In this document: one piece after another, positions 1 to 7,452 of the stretch | Numbering within the stretch: the stretch's first letter is position 1 | Layout: every line of letters starts with the position of its first letter | NCBI RefSeq assembly: GCF_900177815.1 | Contig: NZ_FXAZ01000004.1 | Span: 310,001-374,000 of the forward strand | Reading direction: 5' to 3' | Source of the DNA: Paenibacillus aquistagni | GTDB lineage: Bacteria; Bacillota; Bacilli; Paenibacillales; Paenibacillaceae | Length of the DNA stretch: 64,000 nucleotides | Notes under the pieces: generated by a model | Databases searched by the model: none | The model's input: the letters and a program-made list of their open reading frames with translations, nothing else | What the model was told of the DNA's origin: nothing | Program-made: the position numbers and the translations under genes

Positions 1-605
1 AATTTGCTTCCTATTGGTACCCGAACTGGAACTGGCAGGTCTATCGCAAGCTTACGGCCAAGTATCAGGTGCCGCCCAGCACGAAGCTGAGCAAGATGTC
101 TAAGGGTATGAGGCGCAAGCTCGAGATCGTTCTGGCGCTGTCGCATCAGCCTAAGGTGCTTCTCTTGGATGAGCCGTCATCGGGGCTTGACCCGATTGCT
201 TGGCGAAGCATGATAGAGGACATACAGACCGTACTAGATGATGGTAAGCATACGGTCATTATTGCGACACATGTCATTGAAGAAGTGAAGCGGCTGGCCG
301 ATTATATTCTGTTTCTTCATCAAGGTCAGGTATTGCGATTGGTGGAGAAGGACCAGTTGTTTGATGACTGGAAGGAGTATTGGATCAACGGTGTGATCGC
401 GGAGGATCTGCTGGGCGCACCAGGCTTGACTGATGCGGGACAAGAGCGTGGAATGGTGCGTGCTGTCGCTTATGATGCGAGGAAGCTTGAGGCTTACCTG
501 CAGGATGAAGGCTTAGAAGTTGTCAATACGCAGGCGTTAGCGCTTGATGAAGTCATGATCCATATGATTCGAATGAGTGAAGAGAGGAGTGTGCGAACAC
601 GATGA
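1..605 (+). CDS. ABC transporter ATP-binding protein, 5' truncated by the window edge
   Basis: This is the C-terminal part of an ABC ATPase that would power export or import by the permease downstream. The reading frame is open from base 3, so the true start lies before the window. Visible are a loosened signature region (LSKMSKGMRRK), the Walker B segment VLLLDEPSSGLDP and the switch histidine in IIATHVIEE. A divergent C-terminal tail of about 90 residues follows. Its stop overlaps the start of the next gene (ATGA, 602-605), so the two ATPases are translationally coupled. The pair plus permease resembles Bacillus YtrB- or NatA-type exporters. The substrate is unknown. Confidence 0.9.
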   Translation, partial: FASYWYPNWNWQVYRKLTAKYQVPPSTKLSKMSKGMRRKLEIVLALSHQPKVLLLDEPSSGLDPIAWRSMIEDIQTVLDDGKHTVIIATHVIEEVKRLADYILFLHQGQVLRLVEKDQLFDDWKEYWINGVIAEDLLGAPGLTDAGQERGMVRAVAYDARKLEAYLQDEGLEVVNTQALALDEVMIHMIRMSEERSVRTR

Positions 606-1507
606 AGACGCTGCAATTAGACAAAATCGTGAAGCAGTATGGTGATAAGCTGGCTGTAAATGAGCTCAGCTTGGAGGTAGAAGAGGGAGAAATCTACGGA
701 CTGCTTGGGGCCAACGGTGCTGGGAAGACGACCACAATGCGCATGGTGCTTGGACTAATCTATCCGGATGAGGGTAGAATCTCCTATTATGGCAAGCCGC
801 ATTCGAAGGAGCTAGAGAAGATCTTTGGCTATCTGCCGGAGGAGCGGGGCTTGTATCCGAAGGTTAAAGTATGCGATCAATTGCTCTATCTGGCGCAGCT
901 TCGCGGCATGTCGCGCAAAGATGCGGATGCCTCTTTGAAAAAGTGGCTGGAGCGCTTCCAAGTGCCGGAGAACTACAGCAAGAAGATTGAGGAGCTCTCG
1001 AAAGGGAATCAGCAGAAGATCGGATTTATCGCTTCGATTCTTCATAATCCGAAGATTGTCATTATGGATGAAGCATTCAGTGGCCTTGACCCTGTCAATG
1101 TAGAGCTGATGAAGGAGACAGTCAAGGAGCTTCGCGACCAAGGCACGAGCATCCTGTTCTCTACGCATCGCATGGAGCATGTGGAGGAGCTGTGCCGCAA
1201 CATTACCGTTTTGCAAAAAGGGCAGGCGGTCATTCAAGGGAACATTCGCGAGTTGAAGTCGAAGTTTCCGCGCGAGAAGGTTATGCTTCGCACAAGCGGC
1301 GATGTAGCGGGACTAGACAGCATTGCGGGTGTCAGCGGAGTAGAGCGTATTCCGGACGGCTACAGCATTCGCATTGCGGATGAATCAGCGGCGCCTCATA
1401 TTCTGGAGACGGCGATGAAGCAGACGGCGATACAGCATTTTGAAGTGAAAGAGCCGACCTTGAATGAAATCTTCATCAAGGTGGTTGGAGGTGAGTCGAA
1501 TGAATAG
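602..1507 (+). CDS. ABC transporter ATP-binding protein (NatA-like)
   Basis: This is a complete 301-residue ABC ATPase. It carries Walker A GANGAGKTT near residue 37, a signature-like LSKGNQQK, Walker B IVIMDEAFSGLDP and the H-loop FSTHRMEH. A C-terminal domain of about 80 residues is typical of NatA-like exporters that extrude sodium or drugs. The start overlaps the previous stop by 4 bases, and the stop overlaps the permease start by 8 bases. With the ATPase upstream, this makes an asymmetric two-ATPase system. Confidence is high for the family and low for the substrate. Confidence 0.93.
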   Translation: MKTLQLDKIVKQYGDKLAVNELSLEVEEGEIYGLLGANGAGKTTTMRMVLGLIYPDEGRISYYGKPHSKELEKIFGYLPEERGLYPKVKVCDQLLYLAQLRGMSRKDADASLKKWLERFQVPENYSKKIEELSKGNQQKIGFIASILHNPKIVIMDEAFSGLDPVNVELMKETVKELRDQGTSILFSTHRMEHVEELCRNITVLQKGQAVIQGNIRELKSKFPREKVMLRTSGDVAGLDSIAGVSGVERIPDGYSIRIADESAAPHILETAMKQTAIQHFEVKEPTLNEIFIKVVGGESNE

Positions 1508-2783
1508 CTTAAAGACTGTGATCGGGTTCACGCTTCGTACGAAGCTTCTGACGAAGTCCTTTATCATTACGACTGCAATCTTGGTGGTCTTGATATCGAT
1601 TGGTGTGAATCTGCCTTATATTATTTCCTTATTTTCCAAAGATGAGCCTGTAAAGAAGATTGGTGTTTTGAGCGGTTCTTATACGACGATTAGCGAGTCT
1701 TTGTCTCAAGCTTTCAATGGGCAGGAGAACAAGGATCTGCAAATAATTGTGGACCCGAATGCGACGGAAGGACAACTGAAAACGCAGCTTGAGAATGGGG
1801 AAATCAATGGTTATATCAAGCTGGAAGCCGCAGAAGGAGCTTCTCCTGAAGCATTCCCAAGCACCGTGTATTATGCAAATAAGGACCTTGGCTTTACAGA
1901 GCAGTCCGCGATTACGAGTGTGCTGTCTGTTCTGAAGACGAAGTGGATCGCGAAGGATGCGCTTAGCGATGAGCAACTGGCTCAGCTTGAGCAGCCTGTG
2001 CGCTTCGATACCGTCAACTTGAAGGACAGCGAGGAGGGGCCTGTATCAGAAGCGGATGATATGCGCAAAATGGTGTCTACCTTTGTGGTACTCGCGCTCA
2101 TCATTTTGTTCTTCATGACGAATATGATGACAGGAAACATGATCGCAGCTGAGGTGACACAGGAGAAGAGCTCCCGCATTATGGAGATTCTGATTACGAG
2201 CGTATCACCGCTTGCACAGATGTTCGGCAAGATTATCGGGATGTTTATTCTAGGCCTCATCCAAATTATCGTATTCCTGCTTGCAGCCTTCGTCAATCTG
2301 ATGCTGCCGCATAATGCAGCGGCTTTCAAGGATATCAACTTTGATATTTCGATGATCGATCCGAATGTGGTGCTGCTTGGCATTGTGTTCTTTATTCTTG
2401 GTTACTTCCTGTATGCGACGTTGTTCGCGGCTGTTGGCTCCATTGTCAGCCGGACCGAGGATCTTGGTCAGGCGATCATGCCAATTACGATGCTGTCGCT
2501 CGCGGCCTTCTATATTGCATCTTTCAGCGTCTCTGCACCGGATTCGATGCTGGTGAAGATCTCGTCCTTCTTCCCATTCTTCTCGCCGACGACCATGCTG
2601 CTTCGTATTGGGGCAGGCAATTATGCGGCTTGGGAAGTCATTGTATCTGTATTGATTCTTATTGTCTCCATCCTAGCCTGCGGCTGGCTGTCGGCTAAGA
2701 TCTACCGTACCGGGGTATTGATGTACGGCAAGCGTCCTTCCTGGAAGGAAATCCGCAAGGCAATGAAGGCGTATAAGATCTAA
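1500..2783 (+). CDS. ABC transporter permease (NatB-like, ABC-2 type)
   Basis: This 427-residue membrane protein has one N-terminal helix (around residues 20-45) and an extracytoplasmic domain of about 150 residues. A cluster of five or six helices follows in the C-terminal half. This is the ABC-2/NatB layout. The motif EVTQEKSSRIMEILITS, typical of NatB-type permeases, precedes the helix cluster. The ATG at 1500 is chosen over one at 1464 because GGAGGTGAG lies just upstream of it and homology would begin there. It forms the export channel for the two ATPases before it. Confidence 0.92.
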   Translation: MNSLKTVIGFTLRTKLLTKSFIITTAILVVLISIGVNLPYIISLFSKDEPVKKIGVLSGSYTTISESLSQAFNGQENKDLQIIVDPNATEGQLKTQLENGEINGYIKLEAAEGASPEAFPSTVYYANKDLGFTEQSAITSVLSVLKTKWIAKDALSDEQLAQLEQPVRFDTVNLKDSEEGPVSEADDMRKMVSTFVVLALIILFFMTNMMTGNMIAAEVTQEKSSRIMEILITSVSPLAQMFGKIIGMFILGLIQIIVFLLAAFVNLMLPHNAAAFKDINFDISMIDPNVVLLGIVFFILGYFLYATLFAAVGSIVSRTEDLGQAIMPITMLSLAAFYIASFSVSAPDSMLVKISSFFPFFSPTTMLLRIGAGNYAAWEVIVSVLILIVSILACGWLSAKIYRTGVLMYGKRPSWKEIRKAMKAYKI

Positions 2784-2839
2784 GGAAGAGCAAGCTTGTG
2801 AATTTTGTGAATAATACTTACAAATGAGACTAAAAATGA

Positions 2840-2879
2840 AGTCAGATGGATCAGGCCTTGATCTATCTGGCTTTTTTTA
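2840..2879 (+). terminator. Rho-independent terminator of the ABC operon
   Basis: A 14-base arm (2840-2853) pairs with 2859-2872 around a short GC loop, and a run of seven T follows. It lies 57 bases after the permease stop. Confidence 0.85.
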
Positions 2880-3063
2880 TTCTAAGTAAAACATATTTTC
2901 ATTGAGGAATTCATTCTCTACTACTTTTTGGAACACATGCTATATCCTCGATTTCCTACGAAATTTCCCTGTCATTTTCTTCAACCAATATTGGCTGTGT
3001 CATAAAGGATGAAAAATAAACCCTATCTTGGAACTTGAATATTTTGGGCTGAAACAAAAAAAC

Positions 3064-3129
3064 ATTCAAATATACATTTGAATATTTAATAATAATCATG
3101 TATTATAATAATCAAATAATCGTTTGAAT
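3064..3129 (+). promoter_or_regulatory. Promoter with two ArsR/SmtB-type operator-like inverted repeats
   Basis: A sigma-A-like promoter is visible: TTGAAT at 3078-3083, a 17-base spacer, and TATTAT at 3101-3106. Two similar imperfect palindromes flank it. ATTCAAATATACATTTGAAT (3064-3083) overlaps the -35. ATCAAATAATCGTTTGAAT (3111-3129) lies just after the -10. Their sequence and symmetry match operators of zinc/cadmium sensors of the ArsR/SmtB family (CzrA, CadC). This predicts metal-inducible expression of the zinc exporter downstream. Confidence 0.65.
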
Positions 3130-3145
3130 ATTAGAAGAGGAGGAC

Positions 3146-3238
3146 ATGACAGAGAATGAAAAGGACTCATGTGAACGTGATCTTAAATTACTCAAAATGA
3201 TGATCGAGCAAGCTATCGAGCATGCTTCACGTCACTAA
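3146..3238 (+). pseudogene. 30-codon remnant of an ArsR/CzrA-type metal sensor
   Basis: A short frame starts at ATG 3146 behind a perfect AGGAGG ribosome site. Its first ten residues (MTENEKDSCE) recall the N-terminus of CadC-type repressors. The rest (KMMIEQAIEHASRH) recalls their last helix, which carries the HxxxH-type zinc ligands of CzrA. The winged-helix DNA-binding middle is missing, so it cannot act as a normal repressor. It sits between an operator-bearing promoter and the exporter gene, exactly where the regulator belongs. The internal-deletion reading is inference. The alternative is a small leader peptide. Confidence 0.5.
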
Positions 3239-3256
3239 TTTTAGGAGGATCTTACA

Positions 3257-4219
3257 ATGGGACATAATCATCAACATGACCATTCACACGGCCATACACA
3301 TGGTGCAAATAAAAAGACATTAACTATAAGCTTTATTATTATCGCATTTTACATGCTTATTGAAGCCGTTGGGGGATTCATGACTAACAGTCTTGCATTA
3401 TTATCTGATGCAGGACATATGTTAAGTGACGCTGTATCACTTGGTATTGCATTAGTAGCTTTTACTCTTGGAGAAAAGGCTGCTAATTACGGTAAGACAT
3501 ATGGATATAAACGTTTTGAAATATTGGCAGCTGTTCTTAACGGAGTAACACTCGTATTAATTTCCCTGTATATTTTCTATGAAGCCATTCAACGTTTCCA
3601 AAACCCACCCGAAGTTGCTTCAACGGGAATGTTAATCATAGCTTCAATTGGACTATTAGTTAATATTTTTGTTGCATGGATTATGTTACGTGGTGGAGAT
3701 GTAGAAGAGAACTTGAATATGCGCGGAGCATACTTACACGTTATAAGCGATATGCTAGGATCAATTGGCGCTATTATTGCTGCACTGCTTATCATATTTT
3801 TCGGTTGGGGATGGGCAGATCCATTAGCAAGTGTCATTGTCGCAGCACTCGTATTACGAAGTGGCTACTTTGTTACAAAATCCGGACTCCATGTTCTGAT
3901 GGAAGGTACACCACAAAATGTAGATGTGGATAAGGTAATTCAAACCATCAAAAATACAAACGGGATTCAGAGCATTCATGACTTACACATTTGGTCGATT
4001 ACAAGCGGATTAAATGCTCTTTCTTGCCATGCAGTTGTAAATGTTCAAATGTCGATTGCTGAAAGTGAGCAATTACTCCGTAAAATCGAACATGACCTTG
4101 AACACCAAAATATTCAGCATATGACAATTCAGTTAGAAACGTCGGAACATAAGCATGATGATTCGATTCTGTGTGAAATGAAAGCTGAATCATCTGGAGA
4201 CCACCATCATCATCACTGA
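3257..4219 (+). CDS. czcD: Cation diffusion facilitator, zinc/cadmium exporter (CzcD-like)
   Basis: This 320-residue CDF protein exports zinc and related divalent metals in exchange for protons. It has a histidine-rich N-terminus (HNHQHDHSHGHTHG), six predicted membrane helices and the paired metal motifs LLSDAGHMLSDA and HVISDMLGS. A cytoplasmic domain of about 90 residues and a terminal His run complete it. The start follows AGGAGG at 3243-3248. Expression probably depends on the palindrome-flanked promoter upstream. Codon use is AT-richer than in flanking genes, in line with acquisition by transfer. Confidence 0.93.
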   Translation: MGHNHQHDHSHGHTHGANKKTLTISFIIIAFYMLIEAVGGFMTNSLALLSDAGHMLSDAVSLGIALVAFTLGEKAANYGKTYGYKRFEILAAVLNGVTLVLISLYIFYEAIQRFQNPPEVASTGMLIIASIGLLVNIFVAWIMLRGGDVEENLNMRGAYLHVISDMLGSIGAIIAALLIIFFGWGWADPLASVIVAALVLRSGYFVTKSGLHVLMEGTPQNVDVDKVIQTIKNTNGIQSIHDLHIWSITSGLNALSCHAVVNVQMSIAESEQLLRKIEHDLEHQNIQHMTIQLETSEHKHDDSILCEMKAESSGDHHHHH

Positions 4220-4302
4220 TGATAAAATAACGGAAGAGGTTCTATACCTTTTTTTATGAAACGATATCTCGTTATCGATATCTCATTACTTGCAGCTTGC
4301 GA

Positions 4303-4341
4303 GGCATGAGTTCTGTTTTTTACAGAACTCATGCCTTTTTA
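4303..4341 (+). terminator. Rho-independent terminator after the CDF gene
   Basis: A perfect 14-base stem (4303-4316 with 4322-4335) around a T-rich loop is followed by TTTTTACTTT. Confidence 0.88.
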
Positions 4342-4429
4342 CTTTGAACACCTTAACGTCTATGTTGTCCAAACTATTTCCTTTCCGAGATATGCTCCGC
4401 GTAATCCCTTGGGCTTTACGAGGCAACTT

Positions 4430-4488
4430 CCATCTTGAGGCAATGCAATGACTTTTCCATCTTGAGGCAATGCAATGACTTTTCCATC
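4430..4488 (+). repeat. 27-base tandem repeat, about 2.2 copies
   Basis: The unit starting CCATCTTGAGGCAATGC at 4430 recurs exactly at 4457, with a partial third copy from 4484. It lies in the 350-base gap between the CDF gene and the next gene, where nothing else but a terminator and a promoter is seen. Confidence 0.85.
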
Positions 4489-4519
4489 TATGTAATCACA
4501 TTATGTTTGCAGCCTCTTT

Positions 4520-4550
4520 TTGAATGATTATATATCGTTTAGATAATCAT
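4520..4550 (+). promoter_or_regulatory. Promoter with an internal palindrome
   Basis: TTGAAT (4520-4525), a 16-base spacer and GATAAT (4542-4547) form a likely promoter. ATGATTAT (4524-4531) and ATAATCAT (4543-4550) are perfect inverted arms across it, which suggests repressor control like the upstream promoter. Confidence 0.5.
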
Positions 4551-4570
4551 AAAAGTAGCTTAAGAGAAAA

Positions 4571-4900
4571 ATGGAACAACATAAACATGGAACATCTCAT
4601 CGTCATGGAAATTATTTAGGCCACATCCACATGGAGAATGAAGTTAATATTTCGGTCGATTATAAAGAGAACTTTATTTTAATAAATCTTAAAGACAATC
4701 AGAACCATGTTCCAGAGTTGGAAGTGGCTCATGAAAAGATTATGCATTTAATTATTGTTCATGATATAACTGTCGAGCTGAAGATAGATTCCCTGGTGAC
4801 TAATAAACCAACAATTTTAACGTATAAAATATTGGGTGCTGAGCCAGAACCTTACCTGGGAGCTTTAGGTCATCACTTTTTTCTAAAAAGGAGCCAGTAG
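4571..4900 (+). CDS. His-rich protein, probably an internally shortened metal-binding protein
   Basis: This 109-residue protein has a His-rich start (MEQHKHGTSHRHGNYLGHIH) and no signal peptide. Two short blocks, AHEKIMHLIIV and EPYLGALGHHFFL, recall separate ends of larger extracytoplasmic proteins in which HEK-MHLIIV and LEPYLGA-GH are some 100 residues apart. The middle with its HxHP motifs appears absent. The ribosome site is weak (AAGAGAAAA). It lies directly before the MATE gene and may be co-transcribed with it. Function is unknown, and the shortened-gene idea is inference from remembered family patterns. Confidence 0.55.
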   Translation: MEQHKHGTSHRHGNYLGHIHMENEVNISVDYKENFILINLKDNQNHVPELEVAHEKIMHLIIVHDITVELKIDSLVTNKPTILTYKILGAEPEPYLGALGHHFFLKRSQ

Positions 4901-6370
4901 ATGAAGCATACACATGAACAAATCAATGAACAAATCAATGAACAAATCAATGAACAAATCAATATGCCCCAAACAAACAAAGCGCGTTTGGTAGTTATTA
5001 CCATGTTAGCAATTCCTGCAGTCGTAGAAAATTTTTTTCAGACACTTCTTGGCTTTATTGATACGTATTTTGTGTCAAAAATCGGTCTTGCTGAAGTTTC
5101 AGCTGTTGGAGTAACCAACGCGGTATTGGCTATTTATTTTGCTCTATTTATGGCAATTGGGGTAGCAGCCAATGTTAGGATTGCAAACTTTCTCGGTGCG
5201 AATCTCCAAGAGAAAGCAAGGCATATATCACAGCAATCGATTGTGCTAGCAGCGATATTCGGGGTTTTAATGGGTATTGTTACATTAATGTTCGCTGAAC
5301 CTCTTCTTAAACTGATGGGGATTGAAGCCGAGGTTCTCGAGGCAGGAGCCCTCTATTTTAGGATCGTTGGGATTCCGGCAATTATTATGAGTTTCATGTT
5401 TGTATTAAGCGCTATCCTGCGCGGAGCAGGAGATACTAAAACACCTATGAAGATCAGTATTGTGATCAATATTGTTAATGCCGTTTTAGATTACGTTCTC
5501 ATTTTCGGCTTTTTATTTATACCTGGAATGGGCATAGTAGGGGCAGGACTTGCCACGGTTATTGCAAGATTGGTCGGATGCATCGCGTTATTCTACTATG
5601 TGAATCGGACTGGAACACTTTCATTCCGAAGGGATTATTGGAGATTAGACAAGACTCATTTGATGGAACTGACGACACTTGGCGCACCAGCTGCTGGCGA
5701 GAGGCTGCTAATGCGTGTCGGGCAGATTGTTTACTTCGGTTTTATCGTTGCTCTTGGAACTAACGCATTTGCAGCCCATCAGATTGCCGGCAATGTAGAG
5801 ATATTTTCCTATATGATTGGTTATGGATTTGCCACAGCAGCAACCATTTTGGTTGGCCAACAAATCGGTGCGGGTAATTTTGATGAAGCTAAGCATTATG
5901 CAAAATTATCGACCTATCTCACAGTCGGCTCGATGACTATTCTTGGTGCACTACTTTTCGTTCTCGGGGACTGGGCTGGCAGCTTTTTTACAAATGATGA
6001 GCAGGTAATAAAAGATATAGGGATCGCATTGAAAATCTCGGGTGTTTTCCAGCCGTTTCTTGCGGTCTTATTGGTGCTAACAGGAGCGTTTCAAGGTGCA
6101 AACAACACAAAATTTCCGATGTATCTGACCGGTTTCGGGATGTGGGCTGTAAGGACTGTACTTGTTTATCTCCTCGGAATAAAACTTAGTTGGGGTTTAG
6201 CGGGAGTTTGGATAGCGATTGGAGCTGATATCGCATTCCGTGCGATTGTGCTAACTATCCAATTCAAGCGAGGGAAATGGATGGCTGTGAAAAAAGCGCC
6301 AGAACCCGAATCACACTGTCATCCGCAAACAACAAAGGAAAACATGTCGTGCTGTGCAAACAATTATTAG
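4901..6370 (+). CDS. MATE family multidrug/cation efflux protein
   Basis: This 489-residue membrane protein has about twelve helices in two MATE halves and would export drugs or cations using a sodium or proton gradient. Typical MATE blocks are ILRGAGDTKTPM near residue 168 and LTGAFQGANNTKFPM near residue 398. The N-terminus carries four copies of the tetrapeptide EQIN encoded by a perfect 12-base tandem repeat. The C-terminus is Cys/His-rich (HCHPQ and SCCANNY), which is unusual and may bind metal. Start ATG 4901 follows AAAAGGAG, directly after the previous stop. Confidence 0.92.
   Translation: MKHTHEQINEQINEQINEQINMPQTNKARLVVITMLAIPAVVENFFQTLLGFIDTYFVSKIGLAEVSAVGVTNAVLAIYFALFMAIGVAANVRIANFLGANLQEKARHISQQSIVLAAIFGVLMGIVTLMFAEPLLKLMGIEAEVLEAGALYFRIVGIPAIIMSFMFVLSAILRGAGDTKTPMKISIVINIVNAVLDYVLIFGFLFIPGMGIVGAGLATVIARLVGCIALFYYVNRTGTLSFRRDYWRLDKTHLMELTTLGAPAAGERLLMRVGQIVYFGFIVALGTNAFAAHQIAGNVEIFSYMIGYGFATAATILVGQQIGAGNFDEAKHYAKLSTYLTVGSMTILGALLFVLGDWAGSFFTNDEQVIKDIGIALKISGVFQPFLAVLLVLTGAFQGANNTKFPMYLTGFGMWAVRTVLVYLLGIKLSWGLAGVWIAIGADIAFRAIVLTIQFKRGKWMAVKKAPEPESHCHPQTTKENMSCCANNY
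4916..4963 (+). repeat. 12-base in-frame tandem repeat, four copies
   Basis: GAACAAATCAAT occurs four times without change and encodes EQIN repeats at the MATE N-terminus. Such perfect short repeats change copy number by slippage. Because the unit is 12 bases, changes stay in frame. Confidence 0.92.
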
Positions 6371-6464
6371 CCACAAACCATACAATTTCGCGGCTGTGTG
6401 CTTGTTTTGGTGTTATCAACATTGAGAACATCCATATCTAGATATCGATTGTGATGAAAATTAT

Positions 6465-6506
6465 AACCTTGAGAGGCCATTTTCAGGTCTGCTCAAGGTT
6501 TTTTTC
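6465..6506 (+). terminator. Rho-independent terminator after the MATE gene
   Basis: AACCTTGAG (6465-6473) pairs with CTCAAGGTT (6492-6500), followed by a T run. Confidence 0.82.
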
Positions 6507-6627
6507 TTTGAGATCGGCTCATGGCCTATATGGGCTGATATTTGCTCGAATAGCGGCAGTATCGTCTATTATTCATCCAAGATGTGCGATTGAAAAAGTA
6601 TAAAATTTGATATTTAATATAAACGTC

Positions 6628-6708
6628 TTGCTATTCATTATTAAAAAAGGTAAACTAGAATCACTACATCTAGAATGACAAGTCATCAACAAACACAACA
6701 TATAGATT
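6628..6708 (+). promoter_or_regulatory. nrd promoter with two NrdR-like boxes
   Basis: A promoter TTGCTA (6628-6633), 17-base spacer, TAAACT (6651-6656) would start transcription near 6663. TCACTACATCTAGAAT (6661-6676) and ACACAACATATAGATT (6693-6708) both resemble the NrdR box ACACwAyATcTwGTGT. They are 32 bases apart, about three helical turns, the usual arrangement for NrdR pairs. They overlap the transcript start, which fits repression by NrdR when nucleotides are plentiful. Confidence 0.6.
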
Positions 6709-6728
6709 GTGGATAAAATATTAAAAAA

Positions 6729-6895
6729 ACCGGTGTCCAAGTGACTTCATAGGGAATCTGGTGCGAATCCAGAGCTGTCCCCGCAACTGTAAGTGTGGAC
6801 GAATTGAACATGCCACTGTATAGGATCGTAAATTTCGATCGATATGGGAAGGGTTCAAGGAGAATGAAGCACAAGTCAGTAGACCTGCCGGATTT
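6729..6895 (+). promoter_or_regulatory. Cobalamin riboswitch aptamer
   Basis: The RNA carries the hallmark cobalamin elements in order: a P3/P4 region with GGGAATCTGGTGCGAATCC, then CCCCGCAACTGT, then TGCCACTG. After these come GGGAAGG and the B12-box-like segment AAGTCAGTAGACCTGCC (6874-6890). It lies in the leader of nrdIEF. Binding of adenosylcobalamin is expected to switch the B12-independent reductase off. This suggests the genome also has a B12-dependent class II reductase. Confidence 0.92.
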
Positions 6896-6996
6896 TTTTT
6901 TGGTTTCATATCTTCGGGGTATGAGAGGTTGAAACGACGCATTTGCAAGCAAGAGGGTTCTTTGATTTGTTCAGATGAATCTTTGCGTCGTACACA

Positions 6997-7032
6997 CAGC
7001 ACACCTTCATTGAGGTGGGCTGTTTTAGTTTC
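6997..7032 (+). terminator. Candidate riboswitch expression-platform terminator
   Basis: CAGCACACCT (6997-7006) pairs with AGGTGGGCTG with one mismatch, then TTTTAGTTTCTT follows. It lies between the aptamer and nrdI, so the riboswitch probably acts by premature termination. The competing antiterminator was not worked out. Confidence 0.6.
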
Positions 7033-7071
7033 TTAGGACTGCTGTACGCAGGCTGGTTAAGGAGGGAGATT

Positions 7072-7452
7072 ATGCGTATTATCTTTGATTCAAAGACCGG
7101 GAACGTCAAAAGATTCGTAGGGAAGCTAGATATGGAGTGCACGCAGATTACGCCAGAGCTAGAGATTGAAGTGCCGTACATATTAATTACCTACACGACC
7201 GGCTTTGGACAAACACCGCAGATGACCAAAGATTTTCTGAGCCGTAATGGACGCTTGCCGTTAGCTGTTGCTTCTAGCGGCAATATGAATTGGGGGAACA
7301 ATTACGGGCGTGCAGCGAACCTTATTGCTGAGCAGTACGGCGTGCCTGTTCTAATGAAATTCGAGTTAAGCGGAACGCAAAAAGACGTTGTAAGATTCAA
7401 ACAGGGGGTTGATCAGATTGTCTACACAGATCGCAAAGTGGATACAGCTTAA
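7072..7452 (+). CDS. nrdI: NrdI flavodoxin for class Ib ribonucleotide reductase
   Basis: This 126-residue flavodoxin supplies the oxidant that builds the dimanganese-tyrosyl radical centre of NrdF. The FMN-binding start FDSKTGNVKRF, LITYTTGFG and a late SSGNMNWG loop are typical of NrdI. ATG 7072 is chosen because GGAGGGAG lies just upstream and the family length fits; an open frame from 7015 is only an extension. nrdI is first of the nrdI-nrdE-nrdF operon, under NrdR-like boxes and a cobalamin riboswitch. Confidence 0.95.
   Translation: MRIIFDSKTGNVKRFVGKLDMECTQITPELEIEVPYILITYTTGFGQTPQMTKDFLSRNGRLPLAVASSGNMNWGNNYGRAANLIAEQYGVPVLMKFELSGTQKDVVRFKQGVDQIVYTDRKVDTA

Noticed and set aside
4916-4963. 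Short regular repeat as a CRISPR array
   Set aside because: Units are contiguous with no spacers and encode part of the MATE protein.
6686-7181. Minus-strand open frames opposite the cobalamin riboswitch
   Set aside because: They run against conserved RNA elements, lack ribosome sites and show no protein-like pattern.
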